Assembly: GCA_030613145.1 (NCBI GenBank)
Contig: JAUWMM010000041.1
Location: forward strand, 1-9,558
Length of the DNA: 9,558 bases
Reading direction: 5' to 3'
From: Desulfobacterales bacterium
GTDB lineage: Bacteria > Desulfobacterota > Desulfobacteria > Desulfobacterales > C00003060
The notes beneath the pieces are model-generated. The model ran no database searches. It was given only the letters and a program-made list of their open reading frames with translations, and was not told the origin of the DNA. Shown here piece by piece: positions 1 through 6,602 of this stretch; positions within the stretch are counted from its first letter, which is position 1; each line of letters opens with the position of its first letter. The position numbers and the translations under genes are program-made.

Positions 1-176
1 AGGTCCCAGAAGGTATACTGCTGAACTTGCCCCTTTTCGTTCTCATAGATCAATGCAAGGCGATATCGTTGATGTGCCCACTTATCACATATGTCAACAC
101 CGATATTATAGAACTCAGGGATGTCCCAGCGAAAAGAACTATACACCTTTTCATATGTCTTTCCAGGTACTAGCAT
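1..176 (-). CDS. AMP-forming acyl-CoA synthetase, N-terminal part only (runs off window)
   Basis: This is the start of an acyl-CoA/acetyl-CoA synthetase-like adenylate-forming enzyme, which would activate a carboxylic acid to its CoA thioester using ATP. Only 58 codons lie in the window. What is visible: ATG at 176, preceded by the Shine-Dalgarno AAAGGAGA about 7 bases upstream, then a reading frame with no stop to the edge. The peptide contains FRWDIPEFYNIGVDICDKWA (residues 15-34) and LALIYENEKGQVQQYTF (40-56). This matches the family's N-terminal pattern of a P-E-[YF]-[YF]-N-[IF] segment, a D-x-W-A helix and the A-L-[IW]-[YW]-E-[ND]-E-x-G strand. The catalytic P-loop and AMP motifs are outside the window, so substrate and intactness cannot be judged. 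The frame stays open upstream to an ATG at 338, but the ribosome site and the family N-terminus favour 176. It lies about 400 bases downstream of the broken CoA-transferase, which could have had a similar activating role. Confidence 0.85.
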   Translation of the reverse strand, partial: MLVPGKTYEKVYSSFRWDIPEFYNIGVDICDKWAHQRYRLALIYENEKGQVQQYTFWD

Positions 177-575
177 GTGACCATCTCCTTTTCTGGTCTC
201 CTTTGACGGGAGCAATACAAATTTCTTACCTAATGAACTGCCCTGCTGCGGGGCGGCCCAGGCCCTCGGCAAAATGCGCGTTGGTAAGAAATCGATAATG
301 TTCCCATTTTGACTCAAGAATGTTTCGTACCCCCCCATTCATACACCTGGGTGTTCCACTCTTGATGGAGGGGTAAGTAACCATTCACGGGGTTAGGATG
401 TTCTCGATAAGCGCGGGGTTTCTAAACACGCCAGAGGCCGGTGCCGGGACAAAATCGTCCCTGTTATCGGGGAATAGGGATATCACCTTGTGGACGGTTA
501 CAAAGAAAAGAACCATCACTTTTACTATCCCACAAAACTGTATGAGTCAAGATCACACGCGCCCTCAAACCTAAA
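177..575. other. Gap of about 400 bases between CoA-transferase remnant and acyl-CoA synthetase; no recognisable gene
   Basis: No gene here can be named. On the minus strand there are two small back-to-back open frames: ATG 516 to TGA 385 (43 codons), and ATG 384 to TAA 226 (52 codons). The TGA of the first directly abuts the ATG of the second. Neither has a convincing Shine-Dalgarno and I do not recognise either product, so they are not called as genes; they could be remnants of deleted genes. The gap also holds a 7-base C run (330-336) and a 72-base segment bounded by a perfect 10-base inverted repeat (listed separately). The last 25 bases carry the Shine-Dalgarno of the acyl-CoA synthetase. 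I see no clear intrinsic terminator after the CoA-transferase remnant and no convincing sigma70 or sigma54 promoter. Confidence 0.5.
221..292. repeat. 72-base segment with perfect 10-base terminal inverted repeat and GC-rich core
   Basis: ATTTCTTACC at 221-230 is mirrored exactly by GGTAAGAAAT at 283-292, 52 bases apart. The core between them is much richer in G and C than its flanks and has its own short dyads, such as GCCC-tgctgc-GGGG around 240-253. I see no target-site duplication at the outer edges. It could be a folded leader RNA ahead of the acyl-CoA synthetase, a regulator-binding region or a small miniature-element relic; the sequence alone does not decide. Confidence 0.45.
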
Positions 576-1744
576 TCACTTTCTGGATGGAATCGTCCTT
601 CGCCCTTTGAAAACGACCCCCTCCTGTTCCAGCTCTTGGACCTCTTCTGATGAGAGGTCAAGGATTTTTGTAAGGACATAGGCATTATCGAATCCAAGGG
701 GACGGCAACTCCACTTCAACCGACTCGGTGTCTCGCTCAATCTCGGTGGATAACAATGCTGAACCATGTGTCCGTACAGTGAATCCTGGTATTCCTGAAT
801 GGCCCCTCTCTCTGAAATGTTTACTGTGGTAGGCGTCCCTGGCTTCCAGCACCCGGGTGGCTGCAAATCCGTGCGCCTGCTGGCAAGTGCCTCTACTTCC
901 TCTACCTGCTTTGTTTGTGTCCACTCAGCGATCGTTTCGAGCAGTGCCGTGGCATTTTCATCTTTCAACCGTTCAAGTGGATCTGCATATGCTTCATACA
1001 GGTCGGGACGATTCATTGCCATGCACAGTCCGTGGAATTCCTTTACTCGAAAAGCTGCAATGGCTACCCACCCATCCTTACAGTCAAACAGATCAGACGG
1101 ACATATGGCAAGGTCTCTGTTTCCAGATCGCTTCCTGTCTTCGCCTGTCTTGTAGGCGTAAAGCCAAGTCCAGTCGAGCCACCTTATAACGTTTTCTGCC
1201 TGAAGGTAATCGATGAACTGGCCTTGTCCCGTTCTCTCTCGATAATTCAAGGCGGTAAGAATAGTGATAGCGCACATCAAACCGGTAATCCAGTTAGCAA
1301 TCCACACGCCTGACTTTATTGGCCCACGGTCCTCAAAACCTGTGATTGCAGATAGCCCTCCCATGCTCTGGGCGATGACATCGTAAGACGTCCTTCCTGT
1401 CCAGGGTCCCCAGCTTCCATATCCGGAAACATGTAACTGGATGATTCCTGCATTGATTTCTTTGAGTTCTTTGTAACTCAAGCCCCACTCTGCCATTCTG
1501 CCCGGTGTGAGGTTGTCCACCACAACATCGGATTTCTTTACAAACTCAAGGAAGAGTTCTTTTGCACTTCAAATTTGTTAACCTCAGCGCCGAATTCTGC
1601 AAGGTAGTCACAAGCAGATGGCCCAAGAACGAGCGCGCATACTTCTAATACCCTGACACCCTCCAACGGCTCTGGCTTTTTGAACAACTCTCCAAGATCG
1701 AACAGCTTTTTTATGAACTCATGATAAGATTCTCTATGATCCAT
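576..1744 (-). pseudogene. Broken family III CoA-transferase (CaiB/BaiF type)
   Basis: Family III CoA-transferases move CoA from one acyl-CoA to another carboxylate through an aspartyl-CoA intermediate. The gene starts at ATG 1744 after a GAGGG ribosome site. The first fragment (68 codons, stop at 1538) carries the N-terminal signature [20 protein letters not shown] and a GAEV-type strand. The rest of the protein resumes in another frame at [20 protein letters not shown] (near 1550) and runs to TGA at 576, including [10 protein letters not shown] and [11 protein letters not shown]. Family members normally have roughly 40-55 residues between GAEV and KELF, so an out-of-frame internal deletion is inferred. 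A second defect lies at about 879-803: the family-like stretch [20 protein letters not shown] is read only in a shifted frame, which needs two compensating single-base changes. Asn (codon 1295-1293) sits where the family's catalytic Asp is expected. Typical length is about 400 residues. An active product is unlikely; a non-catalytic partner subunit or a sequence error are the alternatives. Confidence 0.85.
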
Positions 1745-1756
1745 CCAACCGCCCTC

Positions 1757-1870
1757 TTAATTATTCGATTGCCCTATGCAACCGATTATCGACAGGGACC
1801 ACCATGACATGTTCTGCCCCTGATGAAAGGCATGAAAAATTTCTTTTCCATTCATAAACCAATCACGTTC
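1757..1870 (-). pseudogene. Possible short remnant of a CoA-transferase-like gene (tentative)
   Basis: Between the SDR stop and the CoA-transferase start the minus strand has a short open stretch ending at TAA 1757. It reads IEERDWFMNGKEIFHAFHQG followed by QNMSWW. The F-x-x-x-x-K-E-I-F/helix pattern recalls the C-terminal subdomain of family III CoA-transferases (the segment with K-x-E-[IL]-[FY] ahead of an A-P-V strand). It has no start codon or ribosome site of its own and overlaps only the end of the SDR in another frame. It may be a leftover of a second CoA-transferase or thioester enzyme deleted from this operon, or chance. Confidence is low. Confidence 0.2.
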
Positions 1871-1877
1871 CTCGATT

Positions 1878-2642
1878 TTATGTTCCAACAACGATCCCCC
1901 CGTCCACGCGCAGAACCGTGCCCGAGATAAAGCTGGCTTCGTCCGACGCCAAAAAGAGGTATGCGTTGGCAATATCACGGGTATGTCCCAGGCGTCCCAA
2001 TGGGGTGCGAGCCTTCATTGCTTCAATAATCTTTTCAGGCATGGATCCTATTATTTCGGTAGCTGTAAAGCCTGGCGCTACAGCGTTGACACGGATATTA
2101 TATCGTCCCAACTCGCGGCTCCAAACTCTGGTCATGCCAATCACACCGGCCTTTGTTGCTATGTAGTTAGTTTGCCCTAAGTTGCCGTCCATGCCAACGA
2201 CAGAGGTAGCGTTTAGTATTACGCCCCCGCCTTGCCGTATCATGCCGGGCACAACAGCCTGGGTGCAGTTAAACACGCCTTTCAGATTGACTGCAACTAC
2301 CAGGTCAAAATCCGATTCAGACATTTGTTTGATCAGGTTGCCGTTTTTCATCTTCACAAGGAGAGCATCACGCAGGATGCCGGCGTTGTTTATCAGTACA
2401 TCCACCCGGCCGTATTTGTCCAGAACATCCTGAACCCACCTTTGAACCGCCTGCCTGTCGGTTACGTCTACCAAGTAGAATGCAGCGTCGGGGCCCAGGT
2501 TCTGAACAGCATCCTCTCCCGTTTCCTTGTTAACATCACATATTATTACCCTGGCTCCCTCTTCTGCGAAGCGTTCCGCCGTGGCCCTGCCGATACCTGC
2601 CGCACCACCTGTGATGAGGGCTACCCGATCCTTTAAACGCAT
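1878..2642 (-). CDS. FabG-like short-chain dehydrogenase/reductase (3-hydroxyacyl-CoA/alcohol dehydrogenase type)
   Basis: This is a classical SDR of 254 residues, the usual length, predicted cytosolic. It has the Rossmann nucleotide motif TGGAAGIG (11-18), a DV pair at 59-60, NNAG (85-88) and the complete catalytic tetrad Asn119, Ser147, Tyr160, Lys164 (YIATK). Asp36 at the end of strand 2 favours NAD(H) over NADP(H), which suits an oxidative, catabolic role rather than fatty acid synthesis. A likely reaction is oxidation of a 3-hydroxyacyl-CoA or related alcohol; the substrate is not determined. The start is ATG 2642, fixed by AAGGAG six bases upstream. The end VDGGIVVGT is normal. It appears intact, unlike the scar directly upstream and the CoA-transferase 133 bases downstream. 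Its position between thiolase/DUF35 remnants and acyl-CoA enzymes supports a beta-oxidation-like step. Confidence 0.9.
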   Translation of the reverse strand: MRLKDRVALITGGAAGIGRATAERFAEEGARVIICDVNKETGEDAVQNLGPDAAFYLVDVTDRQAVQRWVQDVLDKYGRVDVLINNAGILRDALLVKMKNGNLIKQMSESDFDLVVAVNLKGVFNCTQAVVPGMIRQGGGVILNATSVVGMDGNLGQTNYIATKAGVIGMTRVWSRELGRYNIRVNAVAPGFTATEIIGSMPEKIIEAMKARTPLGRLGHTRDIANAYLFLASDEASFISGTVLRVDGGIVVGT

Positions 2643-2684
2643 GAATTACTCCTTTTCAAACCCTGGTCCTCTGAGCCAGGATTT

Positions 2685-2823
2685 TTACTTCACGGGCTCA
2701 AATGCCAAGTAGGTTTCCGTCTTTACTCCTTCTCCTCGATGCAGGAATTTTACCCTGCGCGGCATGCCGAATTTGGACATCCCGGCACCAACTATTGCAA
2801 CACCCCTTCCAAGTTTTCTGCAC
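2685..2823 (-). pseudogene. Deletion scar: thiolase N-terminus joined to DUF35 (Zn-ribbon/OB-fold) C-terminus
   Basis: One minus-strand frame ending at TAA 2685 reads GVAIVGAGMSKFG and continues directly as MPRRVKFLHRGEGVKTETYL and AFEPVK, then stop. The first part matches the invariant start of SCP2-type thiolases (V-A-I-V-G-x-G-M-[ST]-x-F-G). The second resembles the last strands of DUF35 OB-fold proteins, which partner such thiolases and commonly end in a hydrophobic-F-x-P-V motif. Thiolase and DUF35 genes are usually neighbours, so one deletion from just inside the thiolase to just before the DUF35 end would leave this junction. The frame contains no suitable start. A GTG at 2823 would give a plausible thiolase leader (VQKTWKGVAIVG) if one G of the GGGG at 2803-2806 were removed. 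The piece is under 50 codons and cannot be functional as either enzyme. The thiolase half is recognised more securely than the DUF35 half. Confidence 0.55.
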
Positions 2824-2851
2824 TTCTTTCGGGTCTTACCGATTTGGGTTG

Positions 2852-3358
2852 TTATGCCTGATTTTTCTGGCTCGTTCTTAATTCTTCTTCAAATTCTATG
2901 AAAAATTTGTCTTTTTCCTTCCAGTCCGGACCGAATTTTCTATTAAAATAGCTGCCCATCCTGTCAAAGAGTTTTTGCCAGACAGATTCGCCACCGCCCA
3001 AAACCACATCTTCAAGGTATGACCTGAGTTCCGCAATCTTTTCCTTGGGCAGGAAAGAAACAGCGCCTAACTTTATGGATTTTTTCAGTGATTCGGGTGA
3101 AAGGGCATGGGCGGTGAACATGACTGTTGGAAATCCCCTGGATACGGCGTGTCTCAAAAGCTCAAAACCTTTTACGCCCATAATATCGAGGATAACAACA
3201 TCATATGTGTAACTTAGTATGTATTGAAGAGCAGTATCGTAATCCGTTGCTTTGTGAACTTGGCACATGTCAAGCTGTTCTTCTACGGTTTCCAAAACAT
3301 CAGGCTCGTCATCTACCACCAGGATGAGTCTGTCTTTCAAAGGGCTTTCAGAACTCAT
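2852..3358 (-). CDS. Single-domain response regulator (CheY-like receiver)
   Basis: This is a phosphorylation-dependent signalling protein of 168 residues with one receiver domain and no recognisable output domain. Numbered from ATG 3358, the acidic pair is Asp16-Asp17 (LVVDDEPDV), the phospho-acceptor is Asp58 (VVILDIMG), the switch Thr is Thr82 (MFTAHA) and the conserved Lys is Lys105 (LPKE). The loop after Asp58 is short (LDIMGVKGFEL) and lacks the usual MMPGMDG. The last 50 residues or so are charged, helical in appearance (WQKLFDRMGSYFNRKFGPDW, then acidic) and unassigned. ATG 3358 is preferred over an in-frame GTG at 3370, because that GTG is itself part of a near-perfect Shine-Dalgarno (TAGGAGGTGA) spaced 8-9 bases from the ATG. 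It must act through a partner protein; no histidine kinase is in the window. Its place between a hydrolase and acyl-CoA genes suggests co-transcription, not a proven link. Confidence 0.9.
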   Translation of the reverse strand: MSSESPLKDRLILVVDDEPDVLETVEEQLDMCQVHKATDYDTALQYILSYTYDVVILDIMGVKGFELLRHAVSRGFPTVMFTAHALSPESLKKSIKLGAVSFLPKEKIAELRSYLEDVVLGGGESVWQKLFDRMGSYFNRKFGPDWKEKDKFFIEFEEELRTSQKNQA

Positions 3359-3370
3359 AATGCTTTTCAC

Positions 3371-3530
3371 CTCCTATCGAACGAACTTTTTTCTTTTTAA
3401 GAATGAGCGCGTATTTCAGATCTAATCAATAAATTGCAGATGCATGCCTCAGTATTTAAGATCTTTGACCATCATGAAACACGGCAGCGAATTCCCATTT
3501 TTAAAAACGAGAGTTGGTGATTTCATGAAA
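3371..3530. other. Intergenic 160 bases between hydrolase and response regulator
   Basis: This AT-rich spacer precedes the response regulator. It contains the palindrome TTTCATGAAA (3521-3530) directly after the hydrolase stop, and the strong ribosome site of the regulator next to 3371. No intrinsic terminator and no convincing promoter hexamers are seen, so read-through from the hydrolase is possible. Confidence 0.4.
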
Positions 3531-4385
3531 TTAACCTTCCAGAAAAGCCAGGATTTCCATGTCTCTTTCAAAATGAGGTTGGAACACGATGCCATAGTGG
3601 TTGACACCCTCAACGTCGAACCGCTTGGCATTGGGAATCTCCTTTTCCATCCTATCCACAACCGGTTCAGGTAAAAGAAGATCATTTTGACTGATTATTC
3701 CTTCGGTAGCTTTTAATATCAGGACCTTACAATGAATCTTTGAATAAAACATATCCGGTTCAACTTTCCTGACATTTTCGGCTTCCATCTGGATATGGGC
3801 TGGATCGATATTACACCTCACACCGCCTTCAACTTCTTCCAGTTCGTAAAGATAGTAACCTTCAATAGCGGAGGACCAGGGGTGAATATAGGGGGATGAT
3901 TTCATCAATTCAATATAGGCATCGGCTGAAGGCAAAATCCTGCCCAACCGGTCCAAAGAAGGCTTTATGGCCGCGAAGACATAATCAAACTGTTCTTGTG
4001 AGAGCTTCCCGGCCCCATCAACTAATATAAGGCGATCAACTCGATCCGAATATTCAGCCGCAAATGCCAATCCGATAAAGGCTCCCAGGGAATGCCCCAT
4101 GATCACAGCATTGTCGACTCCCAGATCATCCAGAACAGCCAAGATATCCCTGCAGTGGTGTTCAATGGAATATCCGGAAGCCGGGGCCTCTGAATGACCT
4201 CTCCCGCGGAGGTCCATGGCCAACATCCTGTGCCCGGGGCTGAGGGCCTCTGCCATTACATCCCAACACCTGCAGTTGGCCGTAATGCCGTGAATGCATA
4301 GAATTGTCTTTCCACGTCCTTCCCATTCGGCAAGCTGAATCTGAACTCCGTCACCATTCGCTTTTTTCATAACAGGCTGGGTCAT
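3531..4385 (-). CDS. Alpha/beta-fold hydrolase
   Basis: The product has 284 residues and no signal peptide, so it is probably cytosolic. It has the alpha/beta hydrolase fold landmarks: oxyanion motif HGIT at 32-35, MDLRGRGHS at 57-65, the nucleophile elbow GHSLG with Ser99 (97-101), and catalytic His263 in GVNHYG. The acid is less certain; candidates are Asp123 (LVDGAG) after strand 6 and Glu228 (LKATEG) after strand 7. Family members hydrolyse esters, C-C bonds (meta-cleavage products), thioesters or halides; nothing here fixes the substrate. In this context a thioester or ring-cleavage hydrolase would fit. ATG 4385 is preceded by AAAGGAGA at good spacing. It starts 68 bases after the LivM-type permease with no terminator between, so it is probably in the same operon. 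Confidence 0.85.
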   Translation of the reverse strand: MTQPVMKKANGDGVQIQLAEWEGRGKTILCIHGITANCRCWDVMAEALSPGHRMLAMDLRGRGHSEAPASGYSIEHHCRDILAVLDDLGVDNAVIMGHSLGAFIGLAFAAEYSDRVDRLILVDGAGKLSQEQFDYVFAAIKPSLDRLGRILPSADAYIELMKSSPYIHPWSSAIEGYYLYELEEVEGGVRCNIDPAHIQMEAENVRKVEPDMFYSKIHCKVLILKATEGIISQNDLLLPEPVVDRMEKEIPNAKRFDVEGVNHYGIVFQPHFERDMEILAFLEG

Positions 4386-4453
4386 AATCAGGTCTCCTTT
4401 CGTTTGTGACTACTGTTTCGCCATTTGGGAATTCCCTTTTCGCTGAATGAAGT

Positions 4454-5542
4454 TTATCGACTCCCGCGAGCCAGATAATCACGGACCGAACCTATTACTC
4501 CTTTTGGGAAAAAGATGACGATCAGAATGAAGAGTACACCTAAAACGAGGGACCAGCGTTCCAACACGTTATGCAAAAACAGGGCATTGGGGAAAAAGTC
4601 CCTTGCCAGATGCTGGAGGTCGGGCAGGAAGGTCTCGGTAATCAGATAAAAGGCCGCACCAACGATGCCTCCGTACAGGGTTCCCATCCCTCCGATGATG
4701 CACATGAGGAGGACCGCGAGCATGATCTCAAACACCCCCAAGCATGACTCCGGATTCACATACCCCACCCACATGGCATACAATCCGCCGACGAGGGCGG
4801 CCATGACGCATCCAAATGTGATTGAAATACCCTGGAAGATAAAGGTCTTGTAGCCGAGGGCCTCGGCCCGCTGTTCGTTGTCACGGATCGCCTGGAGGAC
4901 CCGGCCCAGAGGGGAATGGGTGAAACGCAGCATTACAATAAAAAGCCCCAGACAGGACAAGAGGATAAGATAATAGGTAAACACTCTTCCCGTAATCTCT
5001 ATCCCTAAAAACTCGCCCGCACTGAAGGACACTGCAAATATTCCCGGCATGGACAGGCTTATCCCATCCTCTCCTCCGGTAAAACCGCTCAGCTTTGTGG
5101 CAAGGACTATGGCAAGCTCCGCGATGGCAAGAGTAATCATTGCGAAGAAGATGGCTTTCACCCTCAGGGAGAGAAAGCTAATTATAACGGCCAGGGCTGC
5201 TGCAGCTAGCAGGGCTATTGCCATGCCCAGCATGAGATTAAAGTATGAAGGATCACCGTACTTTCCAATAAGGAAGGCGACGGAGTAGGCCCCGATGCCG
5301 AAAAACATCCCGTGACCGAAGGAAAGAATCCCCGTGTATCCCAGCATAATGTCAAAACTGGCCACCAGGACGGCATATATGACGATCTTCATGGCAAGAT
5401 CGACAGTTTTGTAAGAGGGAAACAGAAAGGGTATCAGGAATAAGAGACCCAGGACCCCGATCCTCAGGTAGAAATCGCTGCGCCTGTATCGTTTTCTCTT
5501 ATCCTCCAGATGGAAAAGCTGCACCGGTGTTTTCTCTGCCAT
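4454..5542 (-). CDS. livM: Branched-chain-amino-acid-type ABC transporter permease (LivM family)
   Basis: This is the second transmembrane subunit of a HAAT-family importer, in the inner membrane. From ATG 5542 it has 362 residues, slightly longer than many LivM proteins because of a charged N-terminal tail of about 22 residues (HLEDKRKRYRR). It carries the family hallmark GYTGILSFGHGMFFGIGAY (69-86), several hydrophobic segments (about 27-42, 51-67, 105-125, 131-149, 189-205, 236-258, 270-285, 290-303, 330-346) and the cytoplasmic EAA-like coupling loop GRVLQAIRDNEQRAEALG (213-230) that docks on the ATPases. The frame stays open upstream to 5638 inside the LivH gene, but that extension is not hydrophobic or family-like; GAGAGG lies just upstream of ATG 5542. 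It begins 11 bases after the LivH stop. The symbol denotes the family; the substrate need not be leucine. Confidence 0.93.
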   Translation of the reverse strand: MAEKTPVQLFHLEDKRKRYRRSDFYLRIGVLGLLFLIPFLFPSYKTVDLAMKIVIYAVLVASFDIMLGYTGILSFGHGMFFGIGAYSVAFLIGKYGDPSYFNLMLGMAIALLAAAALAVIISFLSLRVKAIFFAMITLAIAELAIVLATKLSGFTGGEDGISLSMPGIFAVSFSAGEFLGIEITGRVFTYYLILLSCLGLFIVMLRFTHSPLGRVLQAIRDNEQRAEALGYKTFIFQGISITFGCVMAALVGGLYAMWVGYVNPESCLGVFEIMLAVLLMCIIGGMGTLYGGIVGAAFYLITETFLPDLQHLARDFFPNALFLHNVLERWSLVLGVLFILIVIFFPKGVIGSVRDYLARGSR

Positions 5543-5553
5543 TCCTAACCTCT

Positions 5554-6543
5554 CTACTCTCCGGACGGGAAAAGGCCAGTGGGTCTGACCAGGAGGATAA
5601 CTATCATTATTATGACATTTGAGCCTGCGGCCGCCCATGGGACCAGGTAGGCCACATAATTGTATGAAAGCCCGACAATAAGGGCTCCCACCAGTGAACC
5701 TGTAACACTCCCGAGACCCCCTATGATAACGATGATAAATGCAAAGAGGAGATAGGTGGAACCCATGTGCGGATACACCTGGAGGCTGAAGACGGACATG
5801 GCCACGCCTCCCAGGGCGGCAAGACCGGCGCCTACAGCAAAAACTCCTGTAAAAAGCAGGAAAATGTTATGTCCCATGGCCTGGACCATCTCACGGTTCT
5901 CCACGCCTGCCCTGACGATCGTACCAATTTTTGTCTTTTTCAGGATAAGTTTTATAACGCTGTAAACGAGAAGACCTATTACGATACAGATGACCCTGTA
6001 CCTGTCGACGATGACGTCCATGACATCCCAGTTTCCGCGAAAGGTAAAGGGAACAGTCATTACTTCGTCGTTGGGCCCCCAGAAGACGCTAATGAGCTCA
6101 ACAAGCACGATTGTGGCGCCAAAAGTGATAAGTATCTGAAACAGGTGATTTCCATAAACACGGCGTACAATGACCCTTTCCAGGATAATTCCCAGAATAG
6201 CGACAGCTATCATGGCAATAACGATGGCTATGGCGAAGACCCCAAGATTCATTAAAACGGAATCGGCCTCTACCCAGTCCATCATGAGGTTGAAGACAGT
6301 GAAACCCACATAGGCGCCCCATGCAAACAGGGACCCGTGCGCGAAGTTCAGGACATCCATCAGGCCGAATATGATGCTTAGGCCGGACGCCACCAGGAAA
6401 AGGAGCATACCCATGGCGAGTCCCGCAATCGTCAACGTGAGATATGTCTTGCCCGGGATTCCCAGGAGGGGGAGAAGAAAGAGGGCAATCGCCCCTGCTA
6501 TGGCAAGCTCTCCACCCCATCGTCTCAATATTATCTCCGCCAT
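5554..6543 (-). CDS. livH: Branched-chain-amino-acid-type ABC transporter permease (LivH family)
   Basis: This is the first transmembrane subunit of the importer: 329 residues, a little longer than the usual 290-310. It has the signature GLMDVLNFAHGSLFAWGAY (60-78), about eight or nine hydrophobic segments (near 14-30, 35-55, 100-122, 137-156, 183-201, 228-250, 264-277, 281-297, 307-319) and the EAA-like loop GTIVRAGVENREMVQAMG (207-224). The ending RPTGLFPSGE is typical: these permeases often end R-P-x-G-L-[FM]-G. ATG 6543 follows GGAGAGG in the 59-base spacer after the LivF stop. The substrate passes from the periplasmic binding protein encoded at 8221-9420. Start and end look complete, with no sign of damage. 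Confidence 0.93.
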   Translation of the reverse strand: MAEIILRRWGGELAIAGAIALFLLPLLGIPGKTYLTLTIAGLAMGMLLFLVASGLSIIFGLMDVLNFAHGSLFAWGAYVGFTVFNLMMDWVEADSVLMNLGVFAIAIVIAMIAVAILGIILERVIVRRVYGNHLFQILITFGATIVLVELISVFWGPNDEVMTVPFTFRGNWDVMDVIVDRYRVICIVIGLLVYSVIKLILKKTKIGTIVRAGVENREMVQAMGHNIFLLFTGVFAVGAGLAALGGVAMSVFSLQVYPHMGSTYLLFAFIIVIIGGLGSVTGSLVGALIVGLSYNYVAYLVPWAAAGSNVIIMIVILLVRPTGLFPSGE

Positions 6544-6602
6544 TTAAAGCCTCTCCGGTCTGTCCTATTTTAAACTCATTTTCTGGAGTATTTCCCTCGC
6601 AA

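Noticed and set aside
191..516. Two tandem small frames (516-385 and 384-226) with an abutting TGA/ATG
   Set aside because: They are open and somewhat protein-like, but have no ribosome site and no recognisable family; I describe them under the gap entry rather than call genes.
2662..2687. Terminator-like CCTGG hairpin followed by ATTTTTA on the plus strand
   Set aside because: The stem is only 5 bp and the T tract serves plus-strand transcription, but there is no plus-strand gene here.
6098..6520. Second minus-strand frame of 140 codons inside the LivH gene
   Set aside because: It is an out-of-frame shadow of the permease; the LivH frame has all family motifs and membrane segments.
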